NCBI RefSeq assembly: GCF_023639785.1
Contig: NZ_CP098325.1
Span: forward strand, 1,426,001-1,490,000
Length of the DNA: 64,000 nt
Source of the DNA: Leclercia adecarboxylata
GTDB taxonomy: Bacteria; Pseudomonadota; Gammaproteobacteria; Enterobacterales; Enterobacteriaceae
Direction: 5' to 3'
The notes below the pieces were generated by a model, which worked only from the letters and a program-made list of their open reading frames with translations, was not told the DNA's origin and searched no databases. Below are positions 28,651-36,961 of the stretch, piece by piece (position 1 is the first letter of the stretch; each line of letters begins with the position of its first letter). Made by a program: the position numbers and the translations under genes.

Positions 28651-29390
28651 GATTTAAGCTCCAGGCTGGTCTGACGGGTTGTCGTCGGGGCATAGATCTC
28701 AGTGGGCACAGAATTGTCCAGCTCTGGCTGAGCAACTTTCGGCGGGAGGGGTTCCACCGTTTTTGTGGGCGTACGTTTTACCGGCTTCGCCACGGGCTGC
28801 GCTTTAGCTTTGTGGGTCGTTTTAGCCTGCCCGCGGGTGTTGCTCTGCACCGTTTTTGCTTTCTGGATCGGCAGGCGGCGATGGTAGACCTCGCCATGCT
28901 GCCAGCTGAACTGTTCGATACGGTTGTCGGCGGGGAAATTGAGCTGCAGTTTGTCCGCGCTGGCGGTAATGTCCGGCCCTGCATCGCACACGCCCGTGAA
29001 GGCCCACTCCTGGGAACGGGTATTTTGCAGGTCGACCAGACGATACTGCGCCGGGCAGGTCGGCGTCGCTACTTTCAGCAGCAGCAACGTATGCCCTTCG
29101 ATGTGATACTGATTGATAATCCTCGCCCAGCTTACGCCCTCCAGCGGGCGCTCAATCATCAGGTTGCTCCATTTCAGGCTGTAGCGACCGTTCAGTTCCC
29201 TCAACGTCCCCGTTGAACCCTCTGCCAGGGTGAACTTGCCAACTTCGTTACCCAGTACGCTCGCCAGATCGGTATTGAACAGAATTTTGCCGTTTTTATC
29301 GTAACGGACGGAGCAGCCGCTTAACCCGATGATGACGGCCAGCACCAGCAAGCTACGTAGGGTGAGGTTGTGGGGTAACATACGCATCAA
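28647..29390 (-). CDS. Uncharacterised lipoprotein
   Basis: 247 residues. Signal peptide II with lipobox LSGC (Cys at residue 26). The mature region first reads like a small beta-rich domain with two cysteines (TCPAQYRL and GVCDAGPD), then a basic, Pro/Thr/Lys-rich tail (KTTHKAKAQPVAKPVKRTP) of low complexity that could reach through or bind the cell wall. It is the first gene of a two-gene operon with the 558-residue membrane protein. I do not recognise its family. The residue after Cys is Ser, which suits outer-membrane sorting. Confidence 0.75.
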   Translation of the reverse strand: MMRMLPHNLTLRSLLVLAVIIGLSGCSVRYDKNGKILFNTDLASVLGNEVGKFTLAEGSTGTLRELNGRYSLKWSNLMIERPLEGVSWARIINQYHIEGHTLLLLKVATPTCPAQYRLVDLQNTRSQEWAFTGVCDAGPDITASADKLQLNFPADNRIEQFSWQHGEVYHRRLPIQKAKTVQSNTRGQAKTTHKAKAQPVAKPVKRTPTKTVEPLPPKVAQPELDNSVPTEIYAPTTTRQTSLELKS

Positions 29391-29913
29391 CTATTTCCGT
29401 TATGTTCGTTATTGTATTAATGGGCAAGGTAACCGGTTGGGCACGGATAATTTGCCACGGAGGGTTTCGGCGACCGCTTTATAGATTTCTCTTAAGGGCA
29501 GATAAGCCAGGAAAACGCATTCTGATGGAGGAAAAAAGGGCCGTGCGCAGCGCCAGATATCACCTGGTGCTCGTCCATGAGAAAAACGTCAAAAAATTTA
29601 ACATGTTAAATGAGTGCGTCAATCTCCAATTCTGGTAGCTTCCGGCGAGATCGTTCGGCCTGAAATAAAAGAACGGGCGAGTATTTGTACACCGAAATTT
29701 TATTTCAGGTAATTGGGAGTTCCATCAGCGCTATTATTTTCCAGGTGCGTTAGCCTTAACTTTTCAGCCCATCCTCGTTATTTATTAACCAAATTTAACT
29801 GCCTTGCTCTTCCTATCATGACAGCGTGGAACGGTATTTTATCCGGGTAAAATTGACGGGCGGTAAATCTCGCTATACACTTTATTTTTTTTACCCGGAT
29901 AAAAAGGTGAGAC
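29391..29913. other. Gene-free AT-rich interval with two repeated palindromes
   Basis: No convincing gene lies in these 523 bases. The most evident structure is TTTTATCCGGGTAAAA at 29837-29852 and its exact reverse complement at 29889-29904. Each 16-mer is itself palindromic except for one base pair (TTTTAyCCGGrTAAAA). The two centres are 52 bp apart, about five helical turns. The second copy abuts the ribosome binding site of the gene at 29914. Confidence 0.7.
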
Positions 29914-30486
29914 ATGCCTACCCTTACCCTGACCGCCTTCTGGCGGAACCAGCAAATCGCGCACGGTAGCCTGAGCGAACTGTTGCATCAGATACAATCC
30001 GCTAACATCGGGAGTGAAACCGTTTTCATCTTTAACGATCGCAGCGGAAAGCGCCTCGATATTCACGTTAACGGAGATATTGCCAGCGCCCTGGCGGCTT
30101 ACCCGGAACTGGCGGAAAGCAACCCCGTTAAATCCCGGGGGCGGCCAAAACTGGGCGTGTCGGCGAAAGAGGTGACTTTGTTACCCCGTCACTGGGAGTG
30201 GCTGGCCACCCAGCCGGGTGGGGCCTCTGCCACGCTGCGCAGGCTTATCGATCAGGCAAGAAAAACCGGTAAACCGGTGGATAACACGCGCCAGCGGCAC
30301 GATCGCGCCTATCACTTTATGTATGAGATTGCGGGGGATCTGCCTGGCTATGAGGCCAGCATGCGCGCGCTGTTTGCGGACGATGAAGCGGCGTTTACGG
30401 CATGTGTTGCCGGATGGCCACAGGATCTTCGCCAGTACGCGCTGCGGTTAGCCTTTGGGAAAGAAGAGGAGGGGCCGGGCGCTTAA
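29914..30486 (+). CDS. DUF2239 family protein
   Basis: 190 residues. The central block GRPKLGVSAKEVTLLPRHWEWLATQPGGASATLRRLIDQAR is the hallmark of the DUF2239 family, whose function is unknown. The N-terminal half resembles a small domain that reads TVFIFNDRSGKRLDIHVNGD; the C-terminal part is helical with many acidic residues. No signal peptide or membrane helix, so it is probably cytoplasmic. The ATG follows AAGGTGA, directly after the second of two palindromic repeats that may be operators. It is alone between the lipoprotein operon and the carotenoid operon. Confidence 0.8.
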   Translation: MPTLTLTAFWRNQQIAHGSLSELLHQIQSANIGSETVFIFNDRSGKRLDIHVNGDIASALAAYPELAESNPVKSRGRPKLGVSAKEVTLLPRHWEWLATQPGGASATLRRLIDQARKTGKPVDNTRQRHDRAYHFMYEIAGDLPGYEASMRALFADDEAAFTACVAGWPQDLRQYALRLAFGKEEEGPGA

Positions 30487-30696
30487 AATCTCTACAAATG
30501 TAAATTTCTGTGCAATTTAACACCTGTTTATATTTATATCTTATTGATTTTTAGGTGATAAAAATTCATAGGTGGTTTCTCTTGTTCCGGCAGGCAACAA
30601 AACGCAGAAGGATACGCTACGCTTTGTAAACCAACCTGCGGCAAGCGTTTTTTACCTCTTCTGCGGACGTCGCCACTAAACACCGGGGAAGCCACT

Positions 30697-31617
30697 ATGA
30701 CCCTTAGTCATGAAGATGATGTAAAAATGCTGTTGTCCGCGTTTGAGCAACGTCTTGAACAACTTCTGCCTGCGGGAGAGCAGGACGGGCAGGTCTATGC
30801 CGCCATGCGTGATGCCACCCTGGTCGCGGGCAAGCGTATGCGCCCTCTGTTGCTGCTGCTGGCGGCGCGGGACATGGGCGATAAAACCGACTTAACGGGC
30901 CTTCTCGACCTGGCCTGCGCCATTGAGATGGTCCACGTCGCCTCCCTGATCCTCGATGATATGCCCTGCATGGATAACGCCACGCTTCGACGCGGGCGGC
31001 CGACGATTCACTACCAGTATGGTGAACACGTGGCGATCCTGGCGGCGGTGGCGCTGCTCAGCCACGCTTTTTGCGTCATCGCGCGCTCGCCATCGCTGAC
31101 GCATGAGGTCAAAGCCCGGGCGACAGCCGAGCTTTCATCGTCGGTTGGGCATATGGGGCTGGTGCAGGGCCAGTTTCGCGATCTGAATGAGGGACGTCAG
31201 AGCCGAAACGCCGATGAGATCCTCCTGACCAACGAGCTGAAAACCAGCAGTCTGTTCAATGCCACCCTCCAGCTGGCGGCCATTGCTGCCGACGCCCCGC
31301 CTTCGGTCAGCGAACGCCTGCGCTTTTTCGCCCGCGATCTTGGCCAGGCTTTCCAGCTGATTGATGACCTGACGGACGGCTCAAACGCCAACGGCAAAGA
31401 TCCCCATCAGGATAAAGATAAATCGACGCTGGTCGCTGTGCTCGGCGCCGAAAGCGTGTTCCTGCGCCTGCGTGAGCATGTCCGCAGCGCCGATCAGCAC
31501 ATCGCGACCGCCTGTCAGCCGGGAAACACCACCCGGTACTATGTTCACGTCTGGTTTGAAAAACAGCTGATGCTGATCGGCCAGAGCCTGTCGTTATCCC
31601 TTCCGGAGTGTCAATGA
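30697..31617 (+). CDS. crtE: Geranylgeranyl diphosphate synthase CrtE
   Basis: 306 residues of the trans-isoprenyl diphosphate synthase family. The first aspartate-rich motif is [20 protein letters not shown] (D87, D88, D93) and the second is QLIDDLTDG; together they bind the Mg-diphosphates. It builds the C20 precursor from IPP and FPP, the first committed step to carotenoids. It is the first gene of the operon crtE-idi-crtY-crtI-crtB; the following genes overlap or touch, so one promoter in the 210-bp leader (30487-30696) should drive all. That leader holds CGCAGAAG/CTTCTGCG (30603-30610, 30658-30665) and an AAGCGTTTTTT stretch. Confidence 0.95.
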   Translation: MTLSHEDDVKMLLSAFEQRLEQLLPAGEQDGQVYAAMRDATLVAGKRMRPLLLLLAARDMGDKTDLTGLLDLACAIEMVHVASLILDDMPCMDNATLRRGRPTIHYQYGEHVAILAAVALLSHAFCVIARSPSLTHEVKARATAELSSSVGHMGLVQGQFRDLNEGRQSRNADEILLTNELKTSSLFNATLQLAAIAADAPPSVSERLRFFARDLGQAFQLIDDLTDGSNANGKDPHQDKDKSTLVAVLGAESVFLRLREHVRSADQHIATACQPGNTTRYYVHVWFEKQLMLIGQSLSLSLPECQ

Positions 31618-32642
31618 GCAGCCTGTCGCAACGTAAAAGCGATCATCTTGATATCGTACTGAACAGTACGCCCGGCGCAAAAAAGTGTACCAGCGGCTTT
31701 GAAAAATGGCGCTTCGGGCACTGCGCACTGCCTGAACTGCATCTGGATGAAATTGACCTCTCGACCTCGCTGTTCGGCCGCACCCTGAACGCACCGCTGC
31801 TGATAAGCTCCATGACCGGCGGCACCCGCCGGGCAAGCCAGATCAACCAGCATCTTGCCACCGCCGCGCAGGCCCTGGGTTTAGCGATGGGGGTTGGTTC
31901 CCAACGCGTGGCGCTTGAGAGCGAGGCCAGGCACGGCCTGACGCGGGAACTGCGCGCCTTTGCTCCGGACATCGTGCTGATGGCTAACCTTGGCGCGGCG
32001 CAAATTGCCGGGCGACAAGGCCTCGACTATGCCCAACGCGCCGTCGAAACCCTGGCGGCGGATGCGCTGATTATCCACCTCAACCCGCTGCAGGAGGCGT
32101 TGCAGCACGGTGGGGATCGCAACTGGTGCGGCGTTATCGACGCCATCCATCGCATCGTGGAGGCGCTGCATGTGCCGGTAGTGGTCAAAGAGGTGGGCAA
32201 CGGGATTTCGGTGCCGGTGGCCCGCAGGCTGGCTGCGGCAGGCGTGGCAATGCTGGACGTTGCCGGTGCGGGCGGTACCAGCTGGGCGGCAGTCGAAGGT
32301 GAACGCGCCGTCACCGCCCACGACCGGGAAGTGGCGATGGCTTTTGCCGACTGGGGCATTCCAACCGCGACGGCGTTGCAGGATCTGCATCAGGCGCTGC
32401 CCGACATGCCGCTGGTGGCCTCGGGCGGAATTGCCAATGGCATTGAGGCGGCCAAAGCGATCCGCCTGGGCGCAAGCGTCGTGGGCCAGGCGGCCGGCGT
32501 CCTGCACAGCGCGTTAACCTCCAGCGAGGCGGTAATCGACCATTTTCAGGTGATTATCGACCAGCTCCGCGTCGCCTGTTTCTGCACCGGGAGCGCAAAC
32601 CTGGCGCAGCTGCGTCAGGCCACGCTGGTGGCGCAAATCTGA
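31614..32642 (+). CDS. idi: Type 2 isopentenyl-diphosphate delta-isomerase (FMN-dependent)
   Basis: 342 residues from the ATG at 31614, with GGAG five bases before it and an ATGA overlap with the crtE stop; a GTG at 31608 is possible. It is an FMN/NADPH TIM-barrel isomerase of the Fni/Idi-2 type: [38 protein letters not shown] and [17 protein letters not shown] are the conserved cofactor loops. It balances IPP and DMAPP for CrtE. It is unrelated to the type 1 Idi of E. coli; a copy inside the crt operon is known in some Pantoea and Cronobacter clusters. Confidence 0.94.
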   Translation: MSSLSQRKSDHLDIVLNSTPGAKKCTSGFEKWRFGHCALPELHLDEIDLSTSLFGRTLNAPLLISSMTGGTRRASQINQHLATAAQALGLAMGVGSQRVALESEARHGLTRELRAFAPDIVLMANLGAAQIAGRQGLDYAQRAVETLAADALIIHLNPLQEALQHGGDRNWCGVIDAIHRIVEALHVPVVVKEVGNGISVPVARRLAAAGVAMLDVAGAGGTSWAAVEGERAVTAHDREVAMAFADWGIPTATALQDLHQALPDMPLVASGGIANGIEAAKAIRLGASVVGQAAGVLHSALTSSEAVIDHFQVIIDQLRVACFCTGSANLAQLRQATLVAQI

Positions 32643-33817
32643 TGGCACCCGCGTGGGACATTATTCTGGCGGGGGGCGGGCTGGCAAACGGGCTGATTGC
32701 CTTACGTTTGCAGCAGCTGCGCCCCGTGCTGCGCGTACTGCTCCTCGAGGCCGACAGCTGGCCTGGGGGAAATCACACCTGGTCATTTCATGAGGGCGAC
32801 CTCACTCCGGAACAGCATCAGTGGCTGGCCCCGCTGGTGGCTCATCGCTGGGAGGGGTACGACGTCCGCTTTCCCCGCCTCAACCGCACTCTTGCCGGGG
32901 AGTATCTCAGTATCACCTCCGCGCGTTTTGCCGATGTCCTGGCCGGGATCTGTGGCGAAAACCTGCTCACCCGGACCCATATCACCGGCGTTACCCCGAC
33001 GTCGGTGACGCTGGCCGACGGCACAACATTGCAGGCCCGGGCGGTCATTGATGGCCGGGGCTACAGGCCGGAAAAACATCTTCATACCGGCAGCCAGTCC
33101 TTCCTCGGACAAGAGTGGCGTCTGAGTCAGCCTCACGGCCTGACGCGCCCGATCCTGATGGACGCCACGGTCAACCAGCAGGGCGGGTATCGCTTTGTCT
33201 ACACGCTGCCGCTTTCCGCCACTGAACTCTTAATCGAGGACACCCACTACGTTGATGCCGCCCGTCTGGATCTGGACGTCGCCCGGCAAAACATCGCCGA
33301 CTATGCCCGTCAGCAGGGGTGGGTGCTGGAGCGCCTCAACCGTGAAGAGCAGGGCCATCTGCCGATTATGCTGGCGGGGGATTTCCCGGCCTGGTGGCAT
33401 GCTAAAGATAAGCAGCCGTGCAGCGGCCTGCGCGCCGGGCTGTTTCATGCCACCACCGGCTATTCACTGCCCCATGCGGTGGCGCTGGCGGAGGCCATTG
33501 CCGCAAGCGAGGCGATCGACGCGGCGACACTTTTTTCCGTTATCCATCGCTACGCCCTGCGCCAGTGGCGCGAGCAGCGCTTTTTCCGCTCCCTTAACCG
33601 CATGCTGTTCCTGGCGGGGGATGCCGACAAGCGCTGGCAGGTGATGCAGCGGTTTTACTCTCTTAACGAGGGGCTGATTGCCCGCTTTTACGCCCGGAAC
33701 ATAACCCTGGCCGACAAAGCGCGGATCCTGGCAGGTAAGCCCCCGGTTCCCGTCGGCGAGGCTATGCTCGCCATACTGAAACTCACTCCCCGGATGCGAG
33801 CGTTTCACCATGAATAA
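32642..33817 (+). CDS. crtY: Lycopene beta-cyclase CrtY
   Basis: 391 residues. The N-terminal dinucleotide-binding fold has ILAGGGLANGLIALRL; WSFHEGD, VIDGRG, GYRFVYTLPLSATELLIEDTHY and FHATTGYSLPHAV are CrtY/CrtL family blocks. It closes both ends of lycopene into beta-ionone rings, giving beta-carotene at the membrane. The ATG overlaps the idi stop (TGATG). In Pantoea-type clusters crtX (zeaxanthin glucosyltransferase) sits before crtY; it is absent here. Confidence 0.94.
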   Translation: MAPAWDIILAGGGLANGLIALRLQQLRPVLRVLLLEADSWPGGNHTWSFHEGDLTPEQHQWLAPLVAHRWEGYDVRFPRLNRTLAGEYLSITSARFADVLAGICGENLLTRTHITGVTPTSVTLADGTTLQARAVIDGRGYRPEKHLHTGSQSFLGQEWRLSQPHGLTRPILMDATVNQQGGYRFVYTLPLSATELLIEDTHYVDAARLDLDVARQNIADYARQQGWVLERLNREEQGHLPIMLAGDFPAWWHAKDKQPCSGLRAGLFHATTGYSLPHAVALAEAIAASEAIDAATLFSVIHRYALRQWREQRFFRSLNRMLFLAGDADKRWQVMQRFYSLNEGLIARFYARNITLADKARILAGKPPVPVGEAMLAILKLTPRMRAFHHE

Positions 33818-35288
33818 AACAGTGATTATTGGCGCCGGTTTTGGCGGATTAGCGCTGGCCATTCGGCTACAGGCGCAGGGCATCAGCACACTCCTGCTGG
33901 AGCAGCGGGATAAGCCCGGCGGGCGTGCCTACGTTTATCACGATAACGGCTTCACCTTTGACGCCGGACCGACGGTCATAACCGATCCCAGCGCCATCGA
34001 AGAGTTATTCACCCTGGCCGGCAGACGCATGGCGGATTACGTCGAGCTGCTGCCGGTAACGCCTTTCTATCGCCTGTGCTGGGAGACGGGCGGGGTGTTT
34101 GATTACGACAACGTTCAGACGCGGCTGGAAGAGCAGATCCGTCGTTTCAATCCGCGCGACGTGGAGGGCTACCGCAAGTTTCATGCCTACTCCCGGGAGG
34201 TGTTTAACGAGGGATATCTCAAACTCGGCACGGTGCCGTTCCTCTCATTTCGCGATATGCTCCGCGCCGGGCCGCAGCTTACCCGCCTGCAGGCCTGGCG
34301 CAGCGTCTACAGCATGGTCTCCCGTTTTATCGAGAACGAACAGCTGCGCCAGGCGTTTTCCTTCCATTCGCTGCTGGTGGGGGGCAATCCCTTTGCCACC
34401 TCGTCGATTTATACCCTGATCCACGCCCTGGAGCGTGAGTGGGGCGTCTGGTTTGCCCGCGGCGGGACCGGGGCGCTGGTGCAGGGGATGGTGAAGCTCT
34501 ATCAGGATCTGGGCGGCGAACTGCAGCTGAATGCAGAGGTCACCCGGCTGGAGGCGGCAGGGGATCGCATTAGCGCCGTGACGCTAAAAGATGGCCGGAC
34601 GATCCCGGTCGCGGCGGTGGCTTCCAATGCCGACGTGGTGCATACCTATGAGAAGCTGCTGGGGCACCACCCGACGGGGGCGGCGCGCGCGGCCTCGCTT
34701 AAGCGCAAACGCATGAGTAACTCCCTGTTTGTGCTCTATTTTGGCCTGAACAAGCAGCACGATCTGGCTCATCACACGGTCTGTTTCGGGCCGCGCTATA
34801 AAGAACTTATCGACGAAATTTTCAATAAAAACGCCCTGGCGGAAGATTTTTCCCTCTACCTGCACGCCCCCTGCGTCACCGATCCCTCCCTGGCGCCGCC
34901 GGGCTGCGGTAGCTATTACGTCTTAGCGCCGGTGCCCCATTTAGGCACGGCGGATCTCGACTGGGCCGTTGAGGGGCCGCGCCTGCGCGACCGGATTTTT
35001 GACTATCTCGAAGCCCACTACATGCCGGGGCTGCGCAGCCAACTGGTGACCCACCGCATGTTCACCCCATTTGATTTTCGCGACCAGCTGGGCGCCCATC
35101 TGGGTTCCGCCTTTTCCGTCGAACCGATCCTGCGCCAGAGCGCCTGGTTCCGGCCGCACAATCGCGACAGCCAGATCCCCAATCTGTACCTGGTGGGGGC
35201 CGGTACGCATCCGGGCGCCGGGATCCCCGGGGTGATCGGCTCGGCAAAAGCGACGGCAGGACTGATGCTGGAGGCGCTCTCCCGATGA
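33810..35288 (+). CDS. crtI: Phytoene desaturase CrtI
   Basis: 492 residues, the usual length for bacterial CrtI. The FAD-binding motif is at the N-terminus (IIGAGFGGLALAIRL), followed by DKPGGRAYVYHDNGFTFDAGPT; the C-terminal signature is NLYLVGAGTHPGAGIPGVIGSAKAT. It introduces four double bonds into phytoene to give lycopene. It overlaps crtY by 8 bases and crtB by 4, so translation is coupled. Confidence 0.96.
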   Translation: MNKTVIIGAGFGGLALAIRLQAQGISTLLLEQRDKPGGRAYVYHDNGFTFDAGPTVITDPSAIEELFTLAGRRMADYVELLPVTPFYRLCWETGGVFDYDNVQTRLEEQIRRFNPRDVEGYRKFHAYSREVFNEGYLKLGTVPFLSFRDMLRAGPQLTRLQAWRSVYSMVSRFIENEQLRQAFSFHSLLVGGNPFATSSIYTLIHALEREWGVWFARGGTGALVQGMVKLYQDLGGELQLNAEVTRLEAAGDRISAVTLKDGRTIPVAAVASNADVVHTYEKLLGHHPTGAARAASLKRKRMSNSLFVLYFGLNKQHDLAHHTVCFGPRYKELIDEIFNKNALAEDFSLYLHAPCVTDPSLAPPGCGSYYVLAPVPHLGTADLDWAVEGPRLRDRIFDYLEAHYMPGLRSQLVTHRMFTPFDFRDQLGAHLGSAFSVEPILRQSAWFRPHNRDSQIPNLYLVGAGTHPGAGIPGVIGSAKATAGLMLEALSR

Positions 35289-36211
35289 ACACCACCCTGA
35301 TGGAGCATGCCACCGACACCATCGCCGTGGGCTCGAAAAGTTTTGCCACCGCGGCGAAGCTGTTTGATCCGGCCACCCGTCGCAGCGTGCTGATGCTCTA
35401 TGCCTGGTGCCGGTACTGCGACGACGTGATTGACGGGCAGGAGCTGGGGTTTAACGCCGCGCCTGTCGACAGGGCCCAGGCAGAAGAGCGCATGGAGATG
35501 CTCAAAAACCAGACCCGACGCGCCTGGGAAGGGGGCGAGATGCATGAGCCCGCCTTTGCTGCCTTTCAGGAGGTGGCGCTGGGCCATAACATCCCGCTCC
35601 AGCTGGCTTACGATCATCTCGACGGCTTTGCCATGGACGTGCGGGAGACGCATTACGAGACGTTCGACGACACCCTGCAATACTGCTATCGCGTAGCAGG
35701 CGTGGTTGGGCTGATGATGGCGAGGGTGATGGGCGTGCGCGACGAAGCGGTACTCGATCGCGCCTGTGATTTAGGCCTGGCGTTTCAGCTGACCAATATC
35801 GCCAGGGATATTGTCGAGGATGCCCGGGTTGGCCGCTGTTATCTGCCTGCCCAGTGGCTGGCCGAGGCAGACATCGATCCGCAGTCAATCGCCTCACCAC
35901 AGATGCGCATGCCGCTTGTGGGAATTGCCCAACGGCTGGTGGCAGAAGCCGAGCCTTACTATGCCTCTGCCCGGCAAGGGCTGGCCGGGCTGCCCCTGCG
36001 ATCCGCGTGGGCGATTGCCTCGGCGCACGGGGTGTACCGTGAAATTGGCGTGAAGGTAAGCGCGGCGGGTGCCCGTGCCTGGGATACCCGGCAGGGGACC
36101 CGCGACGTTGAGAAAGCAGTCTTACTGCTGAAAGGCGCCGGGCTGGCCCTTACTTCTCGTTTTGCGACGCCGACGCCGCGCCCGGCCGGGCTCTGGCAGC
36201 GTCCTCGTTAG
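35285..36211 (+). CDS. crtB: Phytoene synthase CrtB
   Basis: 308 residues. Substrate-Mg motifs are YCDDVIDG (D46, D47, D50) and LTNIARDIVEDARVGRCYLP. It joins two GGPP head to head to give phytoene. It is the last gene of the crtE-to-crtB operon. The 3' end overlaps the convergent crtZ gene by 62 bases; the coding frame of the overlap (LTSRFATPTPRPAGLWQRPR) is low in constraint, so the end is likely a tolerated extension. Confidence 0.95.
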   Translation: MNTTLMEHATDTIAVGSKSFATAAKLFDPATRRSVLMLYAWCRYCDDVIDGQELGFNAAPVDRAQAEERMEMLKNQTRRAWEGGEMHEPAFAAFQEVALGHNIPLQLAYDHLDGFAMDVRETHYETFDDTLQYCYRVAGVVGLMMARVMGVRDEAVLDRACDLGLAFQLTNIARDIVEDARVGRCYLPAQWLAEADIDPQSIASPQMRMPLVGIAQRLVAEAEPYYASARQGLAGLPLRSAWAIASAHGVYREIGVKVSAAGARAWDTRQGTRDVEKAVLLLKGAGLALTSRFATPTPRPAGLWQRPR

Positions 36212-36686
36212 CCGCACGACGCGCCTTGCGCTGGCGTAACGTCGCCTGCAATTTTTCTACCGGCGGGGCATAGAGAAAGCCAAAGGAGACGCAGTCCTCT
36301 TTGCCCCGTACCGCGTGGTGCAGACGGTGCGCCAGATACAGGCGCTTAAGATAGCCCTTGCGCGGGATATAGCGAAACGGCCAGCGCTGATGCACCAGCC
36401 CATCATGCACCATGAAATAGATCGCGCCGTAAGCCGTCATCCCGGCACCAATCCACTGCAGCGGCCACAGACCCCAGGTTCCCAGCGCAATCAGCACAAT
36501 CGCCAGCGCGGCAAACACCACGGCGTAAAGGTCGTTAACCTCAAACCAGCCCGTGCGCGGCTCGTGATGCGATTCATGCCATCTCCAGCCCCAGCCGTGC
36601 ATGATGTACTTGTGGGCAAAGGCAGCGACTAACTCCATGGCGGCAACGGTTAAAAGCACGATCACTGTGTTGTACAACGCGAGCAT
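36150..36686 (-). CDS. crtZ: Beta-carotene hydroxylase CrtZ
   Basis: 178 residues. It is a di-iron membrane hydroxylase with the fatty-acid-hydroxylase histidine boxes HKYIMH, HESHH, HDGLVH and HRLHH between four hydrophobic helices. It hydroxylates beta-carotene at C3 and C3' to give zeaxanthin. The ATG at 36686 follows AAGGAG. It is transcribed toward crtB and their ends overlap by 62 bases, the convergent layout known from Pantoea. The promoter must lie in 36687-36809, directly behind the rybB terminator. Confidence 0.95.
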   Translation of the reverse strand: MLALYNTVIVLLTVAAMELVAAFAHKYIMHGWGWRWHESHHEPRTGWFEVNDLYAVVFAALAIVLIALGTWGLWPLQWIGAGMTAYGAIYFMVHDGLVHQRWPFRYIPRKGYLKRLYLAHRLHHAVRGKEDCVSFGFLYAPPVEKLQATLRQRKARRAANEDAARARPGAASASQNEK

Positions 36687-36809
36687 TGGGGCTCCTTGGG
36701 CTCGGGGAGAATTTTGCTGACAGTTAAGCGTAACACCTAATTGGAGAAAGGGTGGGAAGGCAAGCGGGAAGGGACGTTGGGAATGTTGATGTAGTGGATT
36801 TCAGGCAAC

Positions 36810-36888
36810 AAAAAACCCATCAACCTTGAACCAAAACGGCGGGGTTGATGGGCTCCACAAATTGGGGACATCAAAGAAAAGCAGTGGC
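36810..36888 (-). ncRNA. rybB: RybB small RNA
   Basis: On the minus strand the sequence starts GCCACTGCTTTTCTTTGATG at 36888, continues GTCCCCAATTTGTGGAGCCC, and ends with the terminator hairpin CCATCAACC...GGTTGATGG and TTTTTT at 36815-36810. This is the Hfq-dependent sRNA RybB (79 nt), with its conserved 5' seed intact. RybB silences many outer-membrane protein mRNAs under sigma-E control. It lies beside ybjL as in E. coli, but rcdA is now about 11 kb away. Confidence 0.95.
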
Positions 36889-36893
36889 AATAG

Positions 36894-36921
36894 TTATGAC
36901 TGACGTCTGGCAGAAAAGTTC
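36894..36921 (-). promoter_or_regulatory. Sigma-E promoter of rybB
   Basis: On the minus strand GAACTTT (36921-36915) serves as -35 and GTCATAA (36900-36894) as -10, with 14 bases between these heptamers and the RNA start six bases on. This matches the sigma-E pattern GAACTT-N15/16-TCtAA apart from one -10 base. Confidence 0.8.
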
Positions 36922-36961
36922 TGCGCATGGCGAAAATTTTTCGCGATTGCGCAAATTTTTT

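Noticed and set aside
29402..29638. Small plus-strand frame of 78 codons in the interval before the DUF2239 gene
   Set aside because: No convincing ribosome binding site, no recognisable domain, composition like non-coding sequence.
30603..30665. Possible attenuator in the crtE leader (CGCAGAAG/CTTCTGCG and AAGCGTTTTTT)
   Set aside because: The arms are short and the loop is long; no convincing leader peptide or competing hairpin could be drawn, so it is only mentioned with crtE.
36737..36928. Minus-strand frame of 63 codons between crtZ and ybjL
   Set aside because: It runs through the rybB sRNA, its promoter and its terminator.
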